A DNA stretch of 64,000 nt, from positions 372,001 through 436,000 of the forward strand of contig NZ_JAESVN010000004.1 of the NCBI RefSeq assembly GCF_016765775.1, read 5' to 3'. Shown piece by piece: positions 53,882 to 63,133 of this stretch. The DNA is from Szabonella alba. GTDB taxonomy: Bacteria > Pseudomonadota > Alphaproteobacteria > Rhodobacterales > Rhodobacteraceae. The position numbers and the translations under genes were made by a program. Numbering within the stretch: position 1 is the first letter of the stretch; every line of letters begins with the position of its first letter. The notes beneath the pieces are model-generated. The model saw only the letters and a program-made list of their open reading frames with translations, searched no databases and was not told the DNA's origin.

Positions 53882-54802
53882 ATGCAGCTTTACCTGCCGA
53901 TTGCCGAACTTTCCGTCAATGCCGTGGCCCTGCTTGGCCTCGGCGGGATCGTCGGTGTGCTGTCGGGCATGTTCGGGGTGGGCGGCGGCTTCATCATCAC
54001 GCCACTTCTGTTCTTTCTGGGCATCCCGCCTGCGGTGGCGGTGGCGACGGGGGCCAATCTGGTTGTGGCCTCCTCGGTTTCCGGGGTTCTGGCGCAGCTC
54101 AAGCGCAAGGCGGTGGATTTCCGCATGGGCGGCGTTCTGCTGGCCGGGGGCCTGATAGGCTCGGCGGCGGGGATCTGGGTGTTCTCGCTGCTGACCAAGC
54201 TTGGTCAGGTCGATCTTTTCGTGCAGCTTTCCTATGTCGTGTTTCTGGGCCTGATCGGCGCGATGATGCTGAAGGAAAGCCTTGGCGCCCTGCGCCGCGC
54301 CCGTACCCCCGGCGCCCCGATCCGGCGTGCGCATGTGCATTACTGGGTCCACAAACTGCCGCTAAAGATGAAATTCCGCGCCTCGGGCCTTTATATCTCG
54401 GTGATCCCGCCGATGCTGGTCGGGGCAAGCGTGGGCTTTCTTGCGGCCATCATGGGGGTCGGGGGCGGGTTCATCATGGTGCCCGCGATGATCTATCTGC
54501 TTGGCATGCCCACCAAGGTGGTGATCGGCACGTCGCTGTTCCAGATCATCTTTGTCACCGCCTTCACCACGGTCATGCATGCCGTGACCAGCCAGACCGT
54601 CGATATCGTGCTGGCGCTCCTGCTCATCCTCGGAGGGGTTGTGGGCGCGCAGATCGGCGCGAGGATCGGCGTGCGTCTGCGGGCTGAACAACTGCGCATC
54701 CTGCTGGCGCTGATGGTGCTGGCTGTCTGTCTGCGCATCGCGCTTGATCTGCTGCTGACGCCGGATGAACTCTATTCCCTTGCGCCGGGGGTGTTGCCAT
54801 GA
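53882..54802 (+). CDS. TauE/SafE (TSUP) family permease
   Basis: The protein has 306 residues and about eight membrane helices in two repeats: GVLSGMFGVGGGFIITPLLFFLG and GFLAAIMGVGGGFIMVPAMIYLLG (each written as family motif, first repeat near 25-47). TSUP proteins move sulfite, sulfonates or other anions. I chose the ATG at 53882, which gives the normal first helix; the open frame from 53777 lacks homology. It overlaps the following TIGR02186-type gene by four bases, a pairing that I recall as conserved in alphaproteobacteria. Confidence 0.9.
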   Translation: MQLYLPIAELSVNAVALLGLGGIVGVLSGMFGVGGGFIITPLLFFLGIPPAVAVATGANLVVASSVSGVLAQLKRKAVDFRMGGVLLAGGLIGSAAGIWVFSLLTKLGQVDLFVQLSYVVFLGLIGAMMLKESLGALRRARTPGAPIRRAHVHYWVHKLPLKMKFRASGLYISVIPPMLVGASVGFLAAIMGVGGGFIMVPAMIYLLGMPTKVVIGTSLFQIIFVTAFTTVMHAVTSQTVDIVLALLLILGGVVGAQIGARIGVRLRAEQLRILLALMVLAVCLRIALDLLLTPDELYSLAPGVLP

Positions 54803-55557
54803 TCCTGCGCGCGGGCCTCTTTCTGGCGCTGACCGCCCTGCCTCTGCATGCCGAAACCATTGTCGCGGGGCTGAGCCAGAACATCGTCTCGATCACCTCG
54901 GATTTCACCGGGTCGGAAATCCTTGTCTATGGCGCCGTGAAACGCGACCGGCCCAGCCCGGGGGATGCACCGCTTGAGGTGGTCATCACCGTACAGGGCC
55001 CCTCGACCCCGGTCGTGGTGCGCAAGAAGGAACGCCGGTTCGGCATCTGGATGAATACCGAAAGCGCGCGGATCAGTTCGGCGCCCAGTTTCTATGCCAT
55101 CGCGTCATCCGCGCCACTGACCGAGGCGATGTCGGAAACCGAAAACCTGCGCCATGAGGTGACGATCCCCCGCGCGATCCGCGCGGTGGGCATTGCCGCC
55201 AGCGTAACGGATGCGCCGCGTTTCCTGGATGCGCTGATGCGCCTGCGCACCGCCGAGGAACGCTACAGCCTGCAGGAGGATACTGTCGATCTGATCGAGG
55301 AGACGCTGTTTCGCACCGATATCCGCCTGCCTGCCAATCTGACGGCCGGAAATTACCGCGTGCGCTTCTTCATCACCCGTGAGGGTCAGATCATCGACGC
55401 GCATGAACAGGTGATCTATGTGGAAAAGGCAGGGCTGGAGCGCTGGCTTTACAATCTGGCGCATCAGCAACCGCTGATCTATGGCCTTCTGGCGCTGTTT
55501 CTGGCCGTTGCAGCCGGATGGGGCGCCTCGGCCGCCTTCTCGCTCTTGCGGCGCTGA
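54799..55557 (+). CDS. TIGR02186-type membrane-anchored protein, partner of TSUP permease
   Basis: The protein has 252 residues: a signal peptide (LFLALTALPLHA), a large periplasmic domain (ETIVAGLSQNIVSITSDFTG, LVYGAVKRD) and a single C-terminal membrane helix (about 225-247). The gene overlaps the TauE/SafE permease gene and probably works with it as an accessory subunit. Function is unknown in the family as far as I know. Confidence 0.85.
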   Translation: MILRAGLFLALTALPLHAETIVAGLSQNIVSITSDFTGSEILVYGAVKRDRPSPGDAPLEVVITVQGPSTPVVVRKKERRFGIWMNTESARISSAPSFYAIASSAPLTEAMSETENLRHEVTIPRAIRAVGIAASVTDAPRFLDALMRLRTAEERYSLQEDTVDLIEETLFRTDIRLPANLTAGNYRVRFFITREGQIIDAHEQVIYVEKAGLERWLYNLAHQQPLIYGLLALFLAVAAGWGASAAFSLLRR

Positions 55558-55599
55558 TGCCCCCCCTGCGGGGCTGACTGCGCCATCTTCTCAGTCTTC

Positions 55600-55640
55600 T
55601 CTTCAGAAATATCCCATTGGGGTGCGGGGTGTAAAACCTC
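55600..55640. repeat. intergenic palindromic element, copy 7 (degenerate)
   Basis: TTCTCTTCAGAAATATCCC followed by GGGG...AAACCTCC resembles the tail of copy 6. It lies between convergent genes. Confidence 0.45.
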
Positions 55641-55728
55641 CGCCGCGTTCATCGGGCGCGCGGGCTGTGCCTCCGCCCCTGCCCCATGAAGCACTGCGGG
55701 GGGCACATGGTCCCCCCGCAGCTTTGGT

Positions 55729-57387
55729 TCAGGTCTTCGGCTCGTTCATCAGCCCGCGCACGATGGCATAGCAGGCCGCCAGCAGCACGAAGGTGAAGGG
55801 CAGGCCCGTTGAGACCGCCATGGCCTGAAGTGCCGCAAGACCACCGCCCAGCAGCAGCGCAATGGCCACCAGACCCTCGAACGAGGCCCAGAAGACACGC
55901 TGCGCGACCGGCGCGTTGACCTTGCCGCCCGCCGCGATCGTGTCGATCACAAGGCTGCCGCTGTCCGATGAGGTGATGAAGAACACCACCACCAGAACGA
56001 TCCCCACGAAAGAGGTGACCGCCGTCAGCGGAAGTTGCGTCAGCATCTGGAACAGTTTCAGTTCCAGCGCCGCATCCTGCACACCGGTGAAGCCGTCGGT
56101 GACCAGCTGCGAGATGGCCGTGCCGCCAAGGGCCGTCATCCACAGAACAGATACCACGGTCGGAACGATCAGCACCGCAATCAGGAATTCCCGGACCGTG
56201 CGGCCCCGGCTGACGCGGGCGATGAACATGCCGACGAAGGGCGACCAGCTGATCCACCAGGCCCAGTAGAAGGCCGTCCAGCCGCTGGCGAAATTGGCAT
56301 CTTCGCGTCCGAACGGATTGGACAGTGCCGGCAGGTATTGCCCGTAAGCGCCAAGATTCTTGAAGAACCCGGTCAGGATGTCACCGGTCGGTCCGAAGAC
56401 GATCACGAAAGCCAGCAGCAGCAACGCCAAGGCGATGTTGATTTCCGACAGCACCTTAACCCCGCCATCCAGACCGCGCAGGATCGACACAATCGCGATC
56501 AGCGTGATGAAGATGATCAGGAAGATCAGCATCGAATTGGACGTGCCCAAGCCGAAGAGGAAATCAAGTCCCCCCGCCGCCTGCTGCGCCCCGATCCCCA
56601 GCGAGGTTGCCAGACCGAAGATGGTCGCGAAAACCGCAAGGATATCGACGATATGCCCCGGCCAGCCCCAGATCTTTTCGCCAAAGATCGGGTAGAAGCA
56701 GGAGCGCAGCGTCAGCGGCAGACCCTTGTTATAGGAGAACAGCGCCAGTGCCAGTGCGACAACGGCATAGATCGCCCAGGGGTGCAGACCCCAGTGGAAG
56801 ATCGTGGCCGCCATGCCCAGACGCCGGGATTCCTCGACATTGCCCTCGGCCCCGCCCAGCGGTGCCCAGTCGGTGCGCATGCCGTCCTCACCGATGCTGA
56901 TGCCACCGAACGCGGCAGAGTAATGGCCCATCGGTTCGCTGACGCCGTAAAACATCAGCCCGATGCCCATACCGGCGGCAAACAGCATCGAGAACCAGCC
57001 GACATAACCGTAATCAGGCGTCGCCTTGGGCCCGCCCAGACGCACCTTGCCCAGCGGCGAGACGATCAGGAACAGGCAAAGCAGCACGAAGATGTTGCCC
57101 GCGATCAGGAAGAACCAGTTCAGATTGTAGGTCAGCGCATCCCGCAGGGCGCCGAACATCGGTTCAAGCTGGGCCTGAAAGGCCATGGTCGCGAAGGTGA
57201 AGCCGATAATCGCGATGGCCGAGGCCGGAAACACTGGATTGTGGATGTCGAAATCGAAAATCAGCTTGGTCGAGATATTGTCCTGGCCGATCTGGTAATC
57301 GGTCTCGATGATCTCGGTCTTTCCCTCCGGTTCCGGGATGGGTTCGATATCGGGTGGCGCGTCGCCATCCCTCTGGTCGTCGGTCAT
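55729..57387 (-). CDS. BCCT-family transporter (betaine/choline/carnitine type)
   Basis: The protein has 552 residues, about twelve membrane helices. It contains FAAGMGIGLMFYGVSEPMGHY, WGLHPWAIYAVVALALALF, WTAFYWAWWISWSPFVGMFIARVSRGRTVREF (given here as the helix 8 region) and FFITSSDSGSLVIDTIAAGG. These are the BCCT signature regions for sodium- or proton-coupled uptake of quaternary amines or related compatible solutes. A hydrophilic acidic N-terminal tail (about 50 residues) precedes the first helix. AAGGGGA precedes the ATG at 57387. The exact substrate is unknown. Confidence 0.92.
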   Translation of the reverse strand: MTDDQRDGDAPPDIEPIPEPEGKTEIIETDYQIGQDNISTKLIFDFDIHNPVFPASAIAIIGFTFATMAFQAQLEPMFGALRDALTYNLNWFFLIAGNIFVLLCLFLIVSPLGKVRLGGPKATPDYGYVGWFSMLFAAGMGIGLMFYGVSEPMGHYSAAFGGISIGEDGMRTDWAPLGGAEGNVEESRRLGMAATIFHWGLHPWAIYAVVALALALFSYNKGLPLTLRSCFYPIFGEKIWGWPGHIVDILAVFATIFGLATSLGIGAQQAAGGLDFLFGLGTSNSMLIFLIIFITLIAIVSILRGLDGGVKVLSEINIALALLLLAFVIVFGPTGDILTGFFKNLGAYGQYLPALSNPFGREDANFASGWTAFYWAWWISWSPFVGMFIARVSRGRTVREFLIAVLIVPTVVSVLWMTALGGTAISQLVTDGFTGVQDAALELKLFQMLTQLPLTAVTSFVGIVLVVVFFITSSDSGSLVIDTIAAGGKVNAPVAQRVFWASFEGLVAIALLLGGGLAALQAMAVSTGLPFTFVLLAACYAIVRGLMNEPKT

Positions 57388-57503
57388 TCTGTCCCCTTTC
57401 CTTGTTCCCTGGCCGGACCGAATGGGGTGAGTGTCCGCAATGCGGTCCCGCCGGGACAGTTTCGGATTTTTTTTACGCGGTGGCGGGTCCAAAACGACCC
57501 TCA

Positions 57504-58865
57504 TCATCCATCCACGACACGCCGTTCCAGCGCTGGCCATTGGCGCGCAAGCGTCAGGCCTCGGGACAGGTTAAGCAAGGTAACCGCTGCCCACAACCCG
57601 TGATTTGCCCAGATTGCCGGAAGAATCAGCAGACAGGGCAGATAGATCGCCACCGACAGAATCATGGCGCGGCGCAATTCGCGGGTCATCGTCGCGCCGA
57701 TGAAAATGCCGTCCAGCATCCATGCGGCGATGCCGGTCACGGGGGCGGCCACCAGCCAGGGCAGATAGCGCCGCGCCTCGGTCCGCACCTCGGGCGCGGT
57801 CGCCATCGCGTCGATCAGGGCAGGCCCAGCAAGCAGGACGAAGGCCGACATGCCCAGCACACAGATCCCGCCCCAGACCGAGGCCACCAGCGAGGCGCGG
57901 CGCACCGCCACCAGCGACCGCGCCCCAACCGCCTGCCCCACCATCGCCTCGGCGGCAAAGGCGAACCCGTCCAGGACATTCGCCGTGATGATCAGAAACT
58001 GCCAGAGTACCTGATTGGCGGCCAGCACCGCATCGCCCTCTCCGGCCGAGAAGAACAGAAAGGCGGTGAGGCTGAATTGCAGCAGCAGGGACCGGATCAG
58101 GATATCGCGGTTCACGGTGACCATGCGGCGCAGGGCTATACGGTCGCGCAACCGCGCCATGGCCGGTGCCAGCGCCGCGCCAAAGGCGTCGCGACAAAAC
58201 CACAGGGCCAGCGCAAGCCCGGCCAGTTCCGCAATCAGCGTGGCAACCGCCACCCCCTGCACCCCCCAGCCAAGGCCGAGGACGAACCACAGGTCCAGAC
58301 CAATATTCAGCCCGTTCATGCACAGCTGGATCGCAAGGATCGCCCGCGTCCGCCCCGCCGCGACCAGCCAGCCGGTCAGCGCATATTGCGCAATCGCCGC
58401 CGGCGCGCCCCACAGCCGGATCGCGAGATACGAGGCCGCCATCGTTTCGACCCCGGGGCTGCCGGGTGCCAGCCACAGCGCAAGCGCGATCAGCGGCACC
58501 TGCAGCAGGGTCAGCGTGATCCCTGCTGCCCCCCCGATCATCAGCGCGCGCAGCAAAACGGCAGTGCTTTCCGCCCCGTCGCCCGCACCGATGGCCTGTG
58601 CCGCCAGCCCCGTCGTGCCCATGCGCAGAAAGCCGAAGATCCAGAACAGGGTGGTGACGATCACCGCGCCCAGCCCGACCGCGCCGATGGGTGCCGCCTC
58701 TCCCAACTGCCCGACCACGGCGGTATCGACCATGCCCAGCAAGGGCACGGTCGCATTGGCCAGCACGATGGGCAGCGCGAAACGCGCAACGCCGCCATAG
58801 GTCACGATCCGGCCCCCCGGACCGCTTGACAGGCCGGGCGGCATACCAGTCGGCACTCCGGTCAT
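57504..58865 (-). CDS. MATE-family efflux protein (DinF-like)
   Basis: The protein has 453 residues, twelve predicted membrane helices. The family core is VDTAVVGQLGEAAPIGAVGLG, FLRMGTTGLAAQAIGAGD and, in the second half, FAAEAMVGQAVGARS. It exports drugs or metabolites by ion antiport; the sequence belongs to the DinF-like branch common in alphaproteobacteria. It is followed by the BCCT gene 116 bases downstream on the same strand. Confidence 0.9.
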   Translation of the reverse strand: MTGVPTGMPPGLSSGPGGRIVTYGGVARFALPIVLANATVPLLGMVDTAVVGQLGEAAPIGAVGLGAVIVTTLFWIFGFLRMGTTGLAAQAIGAGDGAESTAVLLRALMIGGAAGITLTLLQVPLIALALWLAPGSPGVETMAASYLAIRLWGAPAAIAQYALTGWLVAAGRTRAILAIQLCMNGLNIGLDLWFVLGLGWGVQGVAVATLIAELAGLALALWFCRDAFGAALAPAMARLRDRIALRRMVTVNRDILIRSLLLQFSLTAFLFFSAGEGDAVLAANQVLWQFLIITANVLDGFAFAAEAMVGQAVGARSLVAVRRASLVASVWGGICVLGMSAFVLLAGPALIDAMATAPEVRTEARRYLPWLVAAPVTGIAAWMLDGIFIGATMTRELRRAMILSVAIYLPCLLILPAIWANHGLWAAVTLLNLSRGLTLARQWPALERRVVDG

Positions 58866-58899
58866 TCTGCGGCCCGGATCATCCGCCCTGTTCCGCCGC

Positions 58900-59436
58900 T
58901 CATCCGGCAGATCCGGCGCGCAGCGGCATCAGGAAATGCCCGCTCGCCTGTGCAAACAGACGCGACCGGTTGTCCTGCCATGCCTCGACATGGACGCTGG
59001 CATAGCGTCGCCCCGACCGGTTGACGCGTGCGCGTGCATAGGCATCGCGCGGCAGGCCCGAACGCAGATAATCCACCGTAAAATCAATTGTCTTGGGCAG
59101 GCGCAGCCCGGGCGCGACCCCGTCGTCACCGCCCCGCCCTGCCCCTGCCGGATCCGGTCCGCCCTTTTCCATCTCTTCCCACATCAGCGACCAACTGAGT
59201 TCAATGATCGCCGTCACCTCCAGAAAGGCCGCCGTCACCCCGCCATGCAATGCCGGCAGCAGGGGGTTCCCGATCAGTTTTTCATCAAAGGGCAGGACGG
59301 CGGTCAGTTCATCGCCGCGCCGGTCGAACCGGATACCCAGAAACCCGATATAGGGCACCCCCCCCACCAGCGCGCCCAGCGCCGCATCGCGCCGTTGCTT
59401 GATGACCTGCACGGGTTCGGGTTGCGGACGGCTCAT
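58900..59436 (-). CDS. PaaI-like hotdog thioesterase
   Basis: The protein has 178 residues with a hotdog fold: PYIGFLGIRFDRRGDEL, LLPALHGGVTAAFLEVTAI and IDFTVDYLRSGLPRD. An insert rich in Gly/Asp (about 92-110) is unusual for the family. It is the second of two adjacent thioesterase genes whose stop and start overlap by ATGA. They likely hydrolyse acyl-CoA, in keeping with the acyl-CoA dehydrogenase nearby. Confidence 0.85.
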   Translation of the reverse strand: MSRPQPEPVQVIKQRRDAALGALVGGVPYIGFLGIRFDRRGDELTAVLPFDEKLIGNPLLPALHGGVTAAFLEVTAIIELSWSLMWEEMEKGGPDPAGAGRGGDDGVAPGLRLPKTIDFTVDYLRSGLPRDAYARARVNRSGRRYASVHVEAWQDNRSRLFAQASGHFLMPLRAGSAG

Positions 59437-59867
59437 GCGCGGGCTCCTTTCGCACGTTCGAAGGTGAAGGTGCCGGTTGCGGCTGCGACGGGGCGGCTTG
59501 CATCCTCATCCACCGCCGTCACCCGCACGAAAGCGACCGAGCGCGTGACGTGATAGCATTCCGCCCGCGCCGTGATGCGCTGCCCCGGAGTTGCCGGGCG
59601 CATGTAGTCGATGCGCAATCCCAGCGTCGCGGTCGAGGCCGGGGCCTCGGGATGGCACATCACCGCCGCCCCCGAGGCCGTATCCATCAGCGCTGAAACC
59701 GCGCCGCCGTGAATCACCCCCGTCGCCGGGTCGCCCACGAAACGCGCGTCCCATGGCATAGAAATCTGTGCAATTCCACCCTCCAGCCGGTCCAGCGACA
59801 TGGACAGCGCCTGCGAATGCGGAATCGCCTCCATGAATTGCCGCGCGATCCGTTCGATATCGGTCAT
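59433..59867 (-). CDS. PaaI-family hotdog thioesterase
   Basis: The protein has 144 residues: DPATGVIHGGAVSALMDTASGAA, LGLRIDYMRPATPGQRI and GTFTFERA. It is a typical single hotdog acyl-CoA thioesterase. It is divergent from the first MerR gene across 101 bases. Confidence 0.9.
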   Translation of the reverse strand: MTDIERIARQFMEAIPHSQALSMSLDRLEGGIAQISMPWDARFVGDPATGVIHGGAVSALMDTASGAAVMCHPEAPASTATLGLRIDYMRPATPGQRITARAECYHVTRSVAFVRVTAVDEDASRPVAAATGTFTFERAKGARA

Positions 59868-59968
59868 CCCATGCTCCGCTTTCCGCCAACCGCCCCAGCA
59901 AAGCGTTTGCGCGAAGATTGCACAAGCCCCGGCTTGCCCCTAACCTGACCGACAAGGGAGAGACCGCC

Positions 59969-60358
59969 ATGGCCGATACACGTCTGAGCTTCAAGGAAAT
60001 GTGCGCAAAGTTCGACGTGACGCCGCGCACCCTGCGCTATTACGAATATATCGAGCTTCTGTCCCCCGAAAAGGATGGCCGCGCCCGCTGGTATGGCCCG
60101 CGAGAGGTGGCGCGGATGACGCTGATCCTGCGGGGCCGCCGCTTTGGGTTCAGCCTTGAGGAAATCCGCCAGTGGCTGCTGATCTACCGCCAGAAGGGCA
60201 CGGGACCGCAGCTTGAAACCTGGATCGCGCTGGCCGAACGCCAATTGGGCGAGCTGGAACGCCAGCGCGCCGAACTGGACGGCACCATCGCCGATCTGCG
60301 CGCCCTGCGCGATACCGCGGCGCGCGAACTCTCGGGTGAAGGCGGCAGCGGCACCTGA
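59969..60358 (+). CDS. MerR-family regulator, first of a tandem pair
   Basis: The protein has 129 residues. An N-terminal winged helix (FKEMCAKFDVTPRTLRYYEY) and RGRRFGFSLEEIRQWLLIY are followed by a C-terminal dimerisation helix (about 85-125). There are no metal-binding cysteines. AAGGGAGA precedes the ATG at 59969. It is clearly paralogous to the next gene. MerR regulators of this group (LiuR-like) control branched-chain or fatty acyl-CoA catabolism in proteobacteria; that assignment is inferred from the operator and the downstream acyl-CoA dehydrogenase. Confidence 0.86.
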   Translation: MADTRLSFKEMCAKFDVTPRTLRYYEYIELLSPEKDGRARWYGPREVARMTLILRGRRFGFSLEEIRQWLLIYRQKGTGPQLETWIALAERQLGELERQRAELDGTIADLRALRDTAARELSGEGGSGT

Positions 60359-60360
60359 CA

Positions 60361-60408
60361 TCACGTCAGGTTTTTTCTGACGTGACGTTACATTTACGTT
60401 CACGTCAA
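60361..60408 (+). promoter_or_regulatory. multi-site MerR-type operator and promoter
   Basis: TCACGTCAG (60361-60369) and CTGACGTGA (60377-60385) form a perfect 9-bp dyad with T6 in the spacer. TTTACGTTCACGTCAA (60393-60408) fits the dyad TTnACGTnnACGTnAA, similar to published LiuR-type sites as I remember them. TGACGTGA / TCACGTCA also pair over 14 bases. Confidence 0.65.
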
Positions 60409-60500
60409 TTGCTCTGGTAATGTCCGGACAAGGCGCACATCTGCCCTAGCGTAACGCTGGCCCCCTGCGGCCGGCCCAAAGCTTGTGCGAGACCGAGACG

Positions 60501-60914
60501 ATGACAGACACGAATGACCTGATGACCATCCGCGAGATGTGCGACGCCTTCGAGGTGACACCGCGCACCCTGCGTTTCTATGAGGCGAAGGAACTGATCT
60601 TTCCGAAACGGGAAGGCACCCGCCGCCTGTTCACCCGGCGCGACCGCGCGCGTCTGAAACTGATCCTGCGCGGCAAGCGTTTTGGCATCAGCCTTGAGAA
60701 TATCCGGCAGTTGCTGGACCTCTATGACCACGAAGGCTCGGGCCGGTCGCAATATCTGCGCTCGTACCGGCTGGGGCAGGAACGGCTGACCGAGATGGAA
60801 TCTCAACGCGCCGAACTGGATGAGGCGATCCGGGACCTGCGCGAGGAACTCGCCAAGGGGGCCGGACTGTTCGCCCGCTATCTGGACGAGATGAAGGACA
60901 AGTCCGCGGCCTGA
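60501..60914 (+). CDS. MerR-family regulator, second of a tandem pair
   Basis: The protein has 137 residues. [20 protein letters not shown] and [19 protein letters not shown] align with the preceding gene over the whole length; the tail is longer ([14 protein letters not shown]). I chose the ATG at 60501; a TTG at 60483 is in frame. It lies 32 bases upstream of the acyl-CoA dehydrogenase gene, on the same strand, after the dyad operator, so it is probably autoregulated and controls the downstream genes. Confidence 0.87.
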   Translation: MTDTNDLMTIREMCDAFEVTPRTLRFYEAKELIFPKREGTRRLFTRRDRARLKLILRGKRFGISLENIRQLLDLYDHEGSGRSQYLRSYRLGQERLTEMESQRAELDEAIRDLREELAKGAGLFARYLDEMKDKSAA

Positions 60915-60945
60915 CCCGCCGCGCAAGTTGACAGGGAGAGAGACG

Positions 60946-62721
60946 ATGCCAAGCTATACCGCCCCCGTGAAGGACATGCAGTTTCTGCTGCATGACCTGC
61001 TGAACGTGACCGCGACCGGGGTTGCGGGATATGAGGATCTGGACGAAGGCTTCACTGGTGCCGTGCTGGAAGAGGCGGGCAAGGTTGCCTCGGCGGTTCT
61101 GGCCCCGCTCAATGCCAGCGGCGACCGTGAGGGCTGCGTGCTGGAAAACGGCGTCGTGCGCACGCCCAAGGGCTTCAAGGAAGCCTTCGAGGCGATGAAG
61201 GACGGCGGCTGGACCGCGCTCGATTGCGATCCCGACTATGGCGGACAGGGCCTGCCCTATCTGATGGGCACGGCGGTGGGTGAGATTTTCGTGTCCGCCA
61301 ACATGGCCTTCAACATGTATCAGGGCCTGACCCATGGCGCCTATTCGGCGATCCATACCCATGGCACGGATGCGCAGAAGGTGATGTATCTGCCGAAACT
61401 GGTCAATTGCGACTGGACCGGCACCATGAACCTGACCGAACCCCATTGCGGCACCGATCTGGGCATGATGCGCACCAAGGCCGAACCGCAGGCGGATGGC
61501 AGCTATCTGATCACCGGGCAGAAGATCTTCATCTCGGCCGGTGAGCATGATCTGGCCGAGAACATCATCCATCTGGTGCTGGCCAAGGCCCCCGGCGGCG
61601 GCGAAGGGACCAAGGGGATCAGCCTGTTTATCGTGCCGAAATTCCTTGTGAAGGAAGACGGCAATCCCGGCGCGCGCAACGCGGTCAGCTGCGGCAAGAT
61701 CGAAGAGAAAATGGGCATCCACGGCAATGCCACCTGCGTCATGAATTACGATGGCGCGACGGGCTGGCTGCTGGGCGATCTGCACAAGGGCATGCGCGCC
61801 ATGTTCACCATGATGAACGAGGCGCGGATGGGCGTCGGCCTGCAGGGTTACGCCGTGGCCGAGGCCGCCTATCAGAACGCGGTCGCCTATGCCAAGGACC
61901 GGCTGCAGGGCCGCGCGGTGACCGGGGCGCAGAACGCGGACGGCCCCGCCGATCCGCTGATCGTGCATCCCGATATCCGCCGCAACCTGATGGATCAGAA
62001 AAGCTTTGTCGAAGGGGCGCGCGCGCTGACCTTCTGGGGCGCGCATATGATCGACCGGTCGCATCGCGAGGGGGATGCGGCGGCCGAAGGGCTGATCTCG
62101 CTGATGACACCGGTCATCAAGGGCTTCCAGACCGACAAGGGGTTCGAGATGGCCGTGGCCGCGCAGCAGGTCTATGGCGGACATGGCTATATCGAGGAAT
62201 GGGGCATGTCGCAATTCGCCCGCGATGCCCGCATCACCCAGATCTATGAAGGCGCCAACGGCATTCAGGCGCTGGATCTGGTGGGCCGCAAGCTGGCGCA
62301 GGATGGCGGCAAGCATGTCATGGCCTTTTTCGAGATGGTGAAAGCCGAGTGCAAGGCCCATGACGGCGACGACCGGATGACCGGATTTGTCGAGCCGCTG
62401 AAGGCGGCCTCGAAACAGCTGCAGGCGGCGGGAATGTATTTCATGCAGCATGGCATGAAGAACCCCAATGCGGCACTGTCGGGCAGCTATGACTTCATGC
62501 ATCTGATGGGCCATGTCTGCCTTGGCCTGATGTGGACCCGCATGGCCAAGGCCGCGCATCTGGCGCTTGAGGCTGGCAAGGGCGACAAGGCCTTCTATGA
62601 AACCAAGATCGCGACGGGGCGTTATTATATGGCGCGCCACCTGCCCGCCTGTGCCATGCATCTGGCGCGGATCGAGACCGGGGCGGAAACGGTGATGGCC
62701 CTTCCGGCAGAGGCGTTCTAG
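60946..62721 (+). CDS. long-form acyl-CoA dehydrogenase
   Basis: The protein has 591 residues. The usual acyl-CoA dehydrogenase domains (about 35-455) include [49 protein letters not shown] (in pieces) with the catalytic base E435. A C-terminal extension of about 130 residues is typical of the AcdA/DmdC group, which acts on medium- or long-chain or methylthio-acyl-CoA. Substrate is not deducible. GGGAGA precedes the ATG at 60946. It precedes a small protein, a glutathione transferase and a thiolase gene: a beta-oxidation block. Confidence 0.93.
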   Translation: MPSYTAPVKDMQFLLHDLLNVTATGVAGYEDLDEGFTGAVLEEAGKVASAVLAPLNASGDREGCVLENGVVRTPKGFKEAFEAMKDGGWTALDCDPDYGGQGLPYLMGTAVGEIFVSANMAFNMYQGLTHGAYSAIHTHGTDAQKVMYLPKLVNCDWTGTMNLTEPHCGTDLGMMRTKAEPQADGSYLITGQKIFISAGEHDLAENIIHLVLAKAPGGGEGTKGISLFIVPKFLVKEDGNPGARNAVSCGKIEEKMGIHGNATCVMNYDGATGWLLGDLHKGMRAMFTMMNEARMGVGLQGYAVAEAAYQNAVAYAKDRLQGRAVTGAQNADGPADPLIVHPDIRRNLMDQKSFVEGARALTFWGAHMIDRSHREGDAAAEGLISLMTPVIKGFQTDKGFEMAVAAQQVYGGHGYIEEWGMSQFARDARITQIYEGANGIQALDLVGRKLAQDGGKHVMAFFEMVKAECKAHDGDDRMTGFVEPLKAASKQLQAAGMYFMQHGMKNPNAALSGSYDFMHLMGHVCLGLMWTRMAKAAHLALEAGKGDKAFYETKIATGRYYMARHLPACAMHLARIETGAETVMALPAEAF

Positions 62722-62748
62722 GCTGGCGCGCAACACCGAGGAACTCCG

Positions 62749-62961
62749 ATGCCGAAACGCTTTCGCCTGACCCGCCGCTTTCCGGTCGCGATGACCGAGG
62801 ATGGCTATCGCCGGCTCAAGCGCTTCGCGACCGAGGCGGGGCTGGATGAGGGCGAGGCGCTGTCCTTTCTGTTCGAGAATTTCGACAGCGTCACGCATCA
62901 GGACAATCTCACGCATCGGTTGCGGCTGTTCAATGCCGAGCTGGAGGCGCGCAAGAAATGA
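62749..62961 (+). CDS. small basic protein of unknown function
   Basis: The protein has 70 residues, rich in Arg/Lys: MPKRFRLTRRFPVAMTEDGY, RLKRFATEAGLDEGEAL and a charged helical end. GAGGA precedes the ATG. It lies 27 bases after the acyl-CoA dehydrogenase on the same strand. The size and AMTEDGYRRLKRFA pattern suggest a ribbon-helix-helix-like fold, but this is not certain. Confidence 0.7.
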   Translation: MPKRFRLTRRFPVAMTEDGYRRLKRFATEAGLDEGEALSFLFENFDSVTHQDNLTHRLRLFNAELEARKK

Positions 62962-62984
62962 ACCCTTCGCCCGACTACGGGCGC

Positions 62985-63021
62985 GGGAGCCTCCGGCGGA
63001 GGTATTTGGACCAGGATGAAA
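62985..63021. repeat. intergenic palindromic element, copy 8
   Basis: CCTCC-GGC-GGAGG, GTATTT and CAGGATGAAAC; the first 23 bases are identical to copy 1 at 21791. It lies between the small protein and the glutathione transferase gene. Confidence 0.7.
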
Positions 63022-63049
63022 CACCGGGCGCAAGGTGCCTGCCGTGGCT

Positions 63050-63104
63050 TTCACCTTGGTTCAAATACCGCGCGGGGGTCCGGGGGCGCGAAGCCCCCGG
63101 CGAC
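63050..63104. repeat. intergenic palindromic element, copy 9 (inverted)
   Basis: TTTCACCTTGG...AAATACCGC and a GGGGGCGCG / CGAAGCCCCC hairpin, the reverse orientation of copy 8. The two copies flank 28 bases and form an inverted pair. Confidence 0.65.
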
Positions 63105-63133
63105 CGGTCGAAACCTGAAGGGAAGAACAGATC

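Noticed and set aside
60361-60385. Intrinsic terminator after the first MerR gene
   Set aside because: The T-run is in the loop and not after the stem; an operator dyad fits better.
60688-63054. A 788-codon minus-strand open frame opposite the acyl-CoA dehydrogenase
   Set aside because: No domain; the plus strand holds intact MerR and acyl-CoA dehydrogenase genes with ribosome sites.
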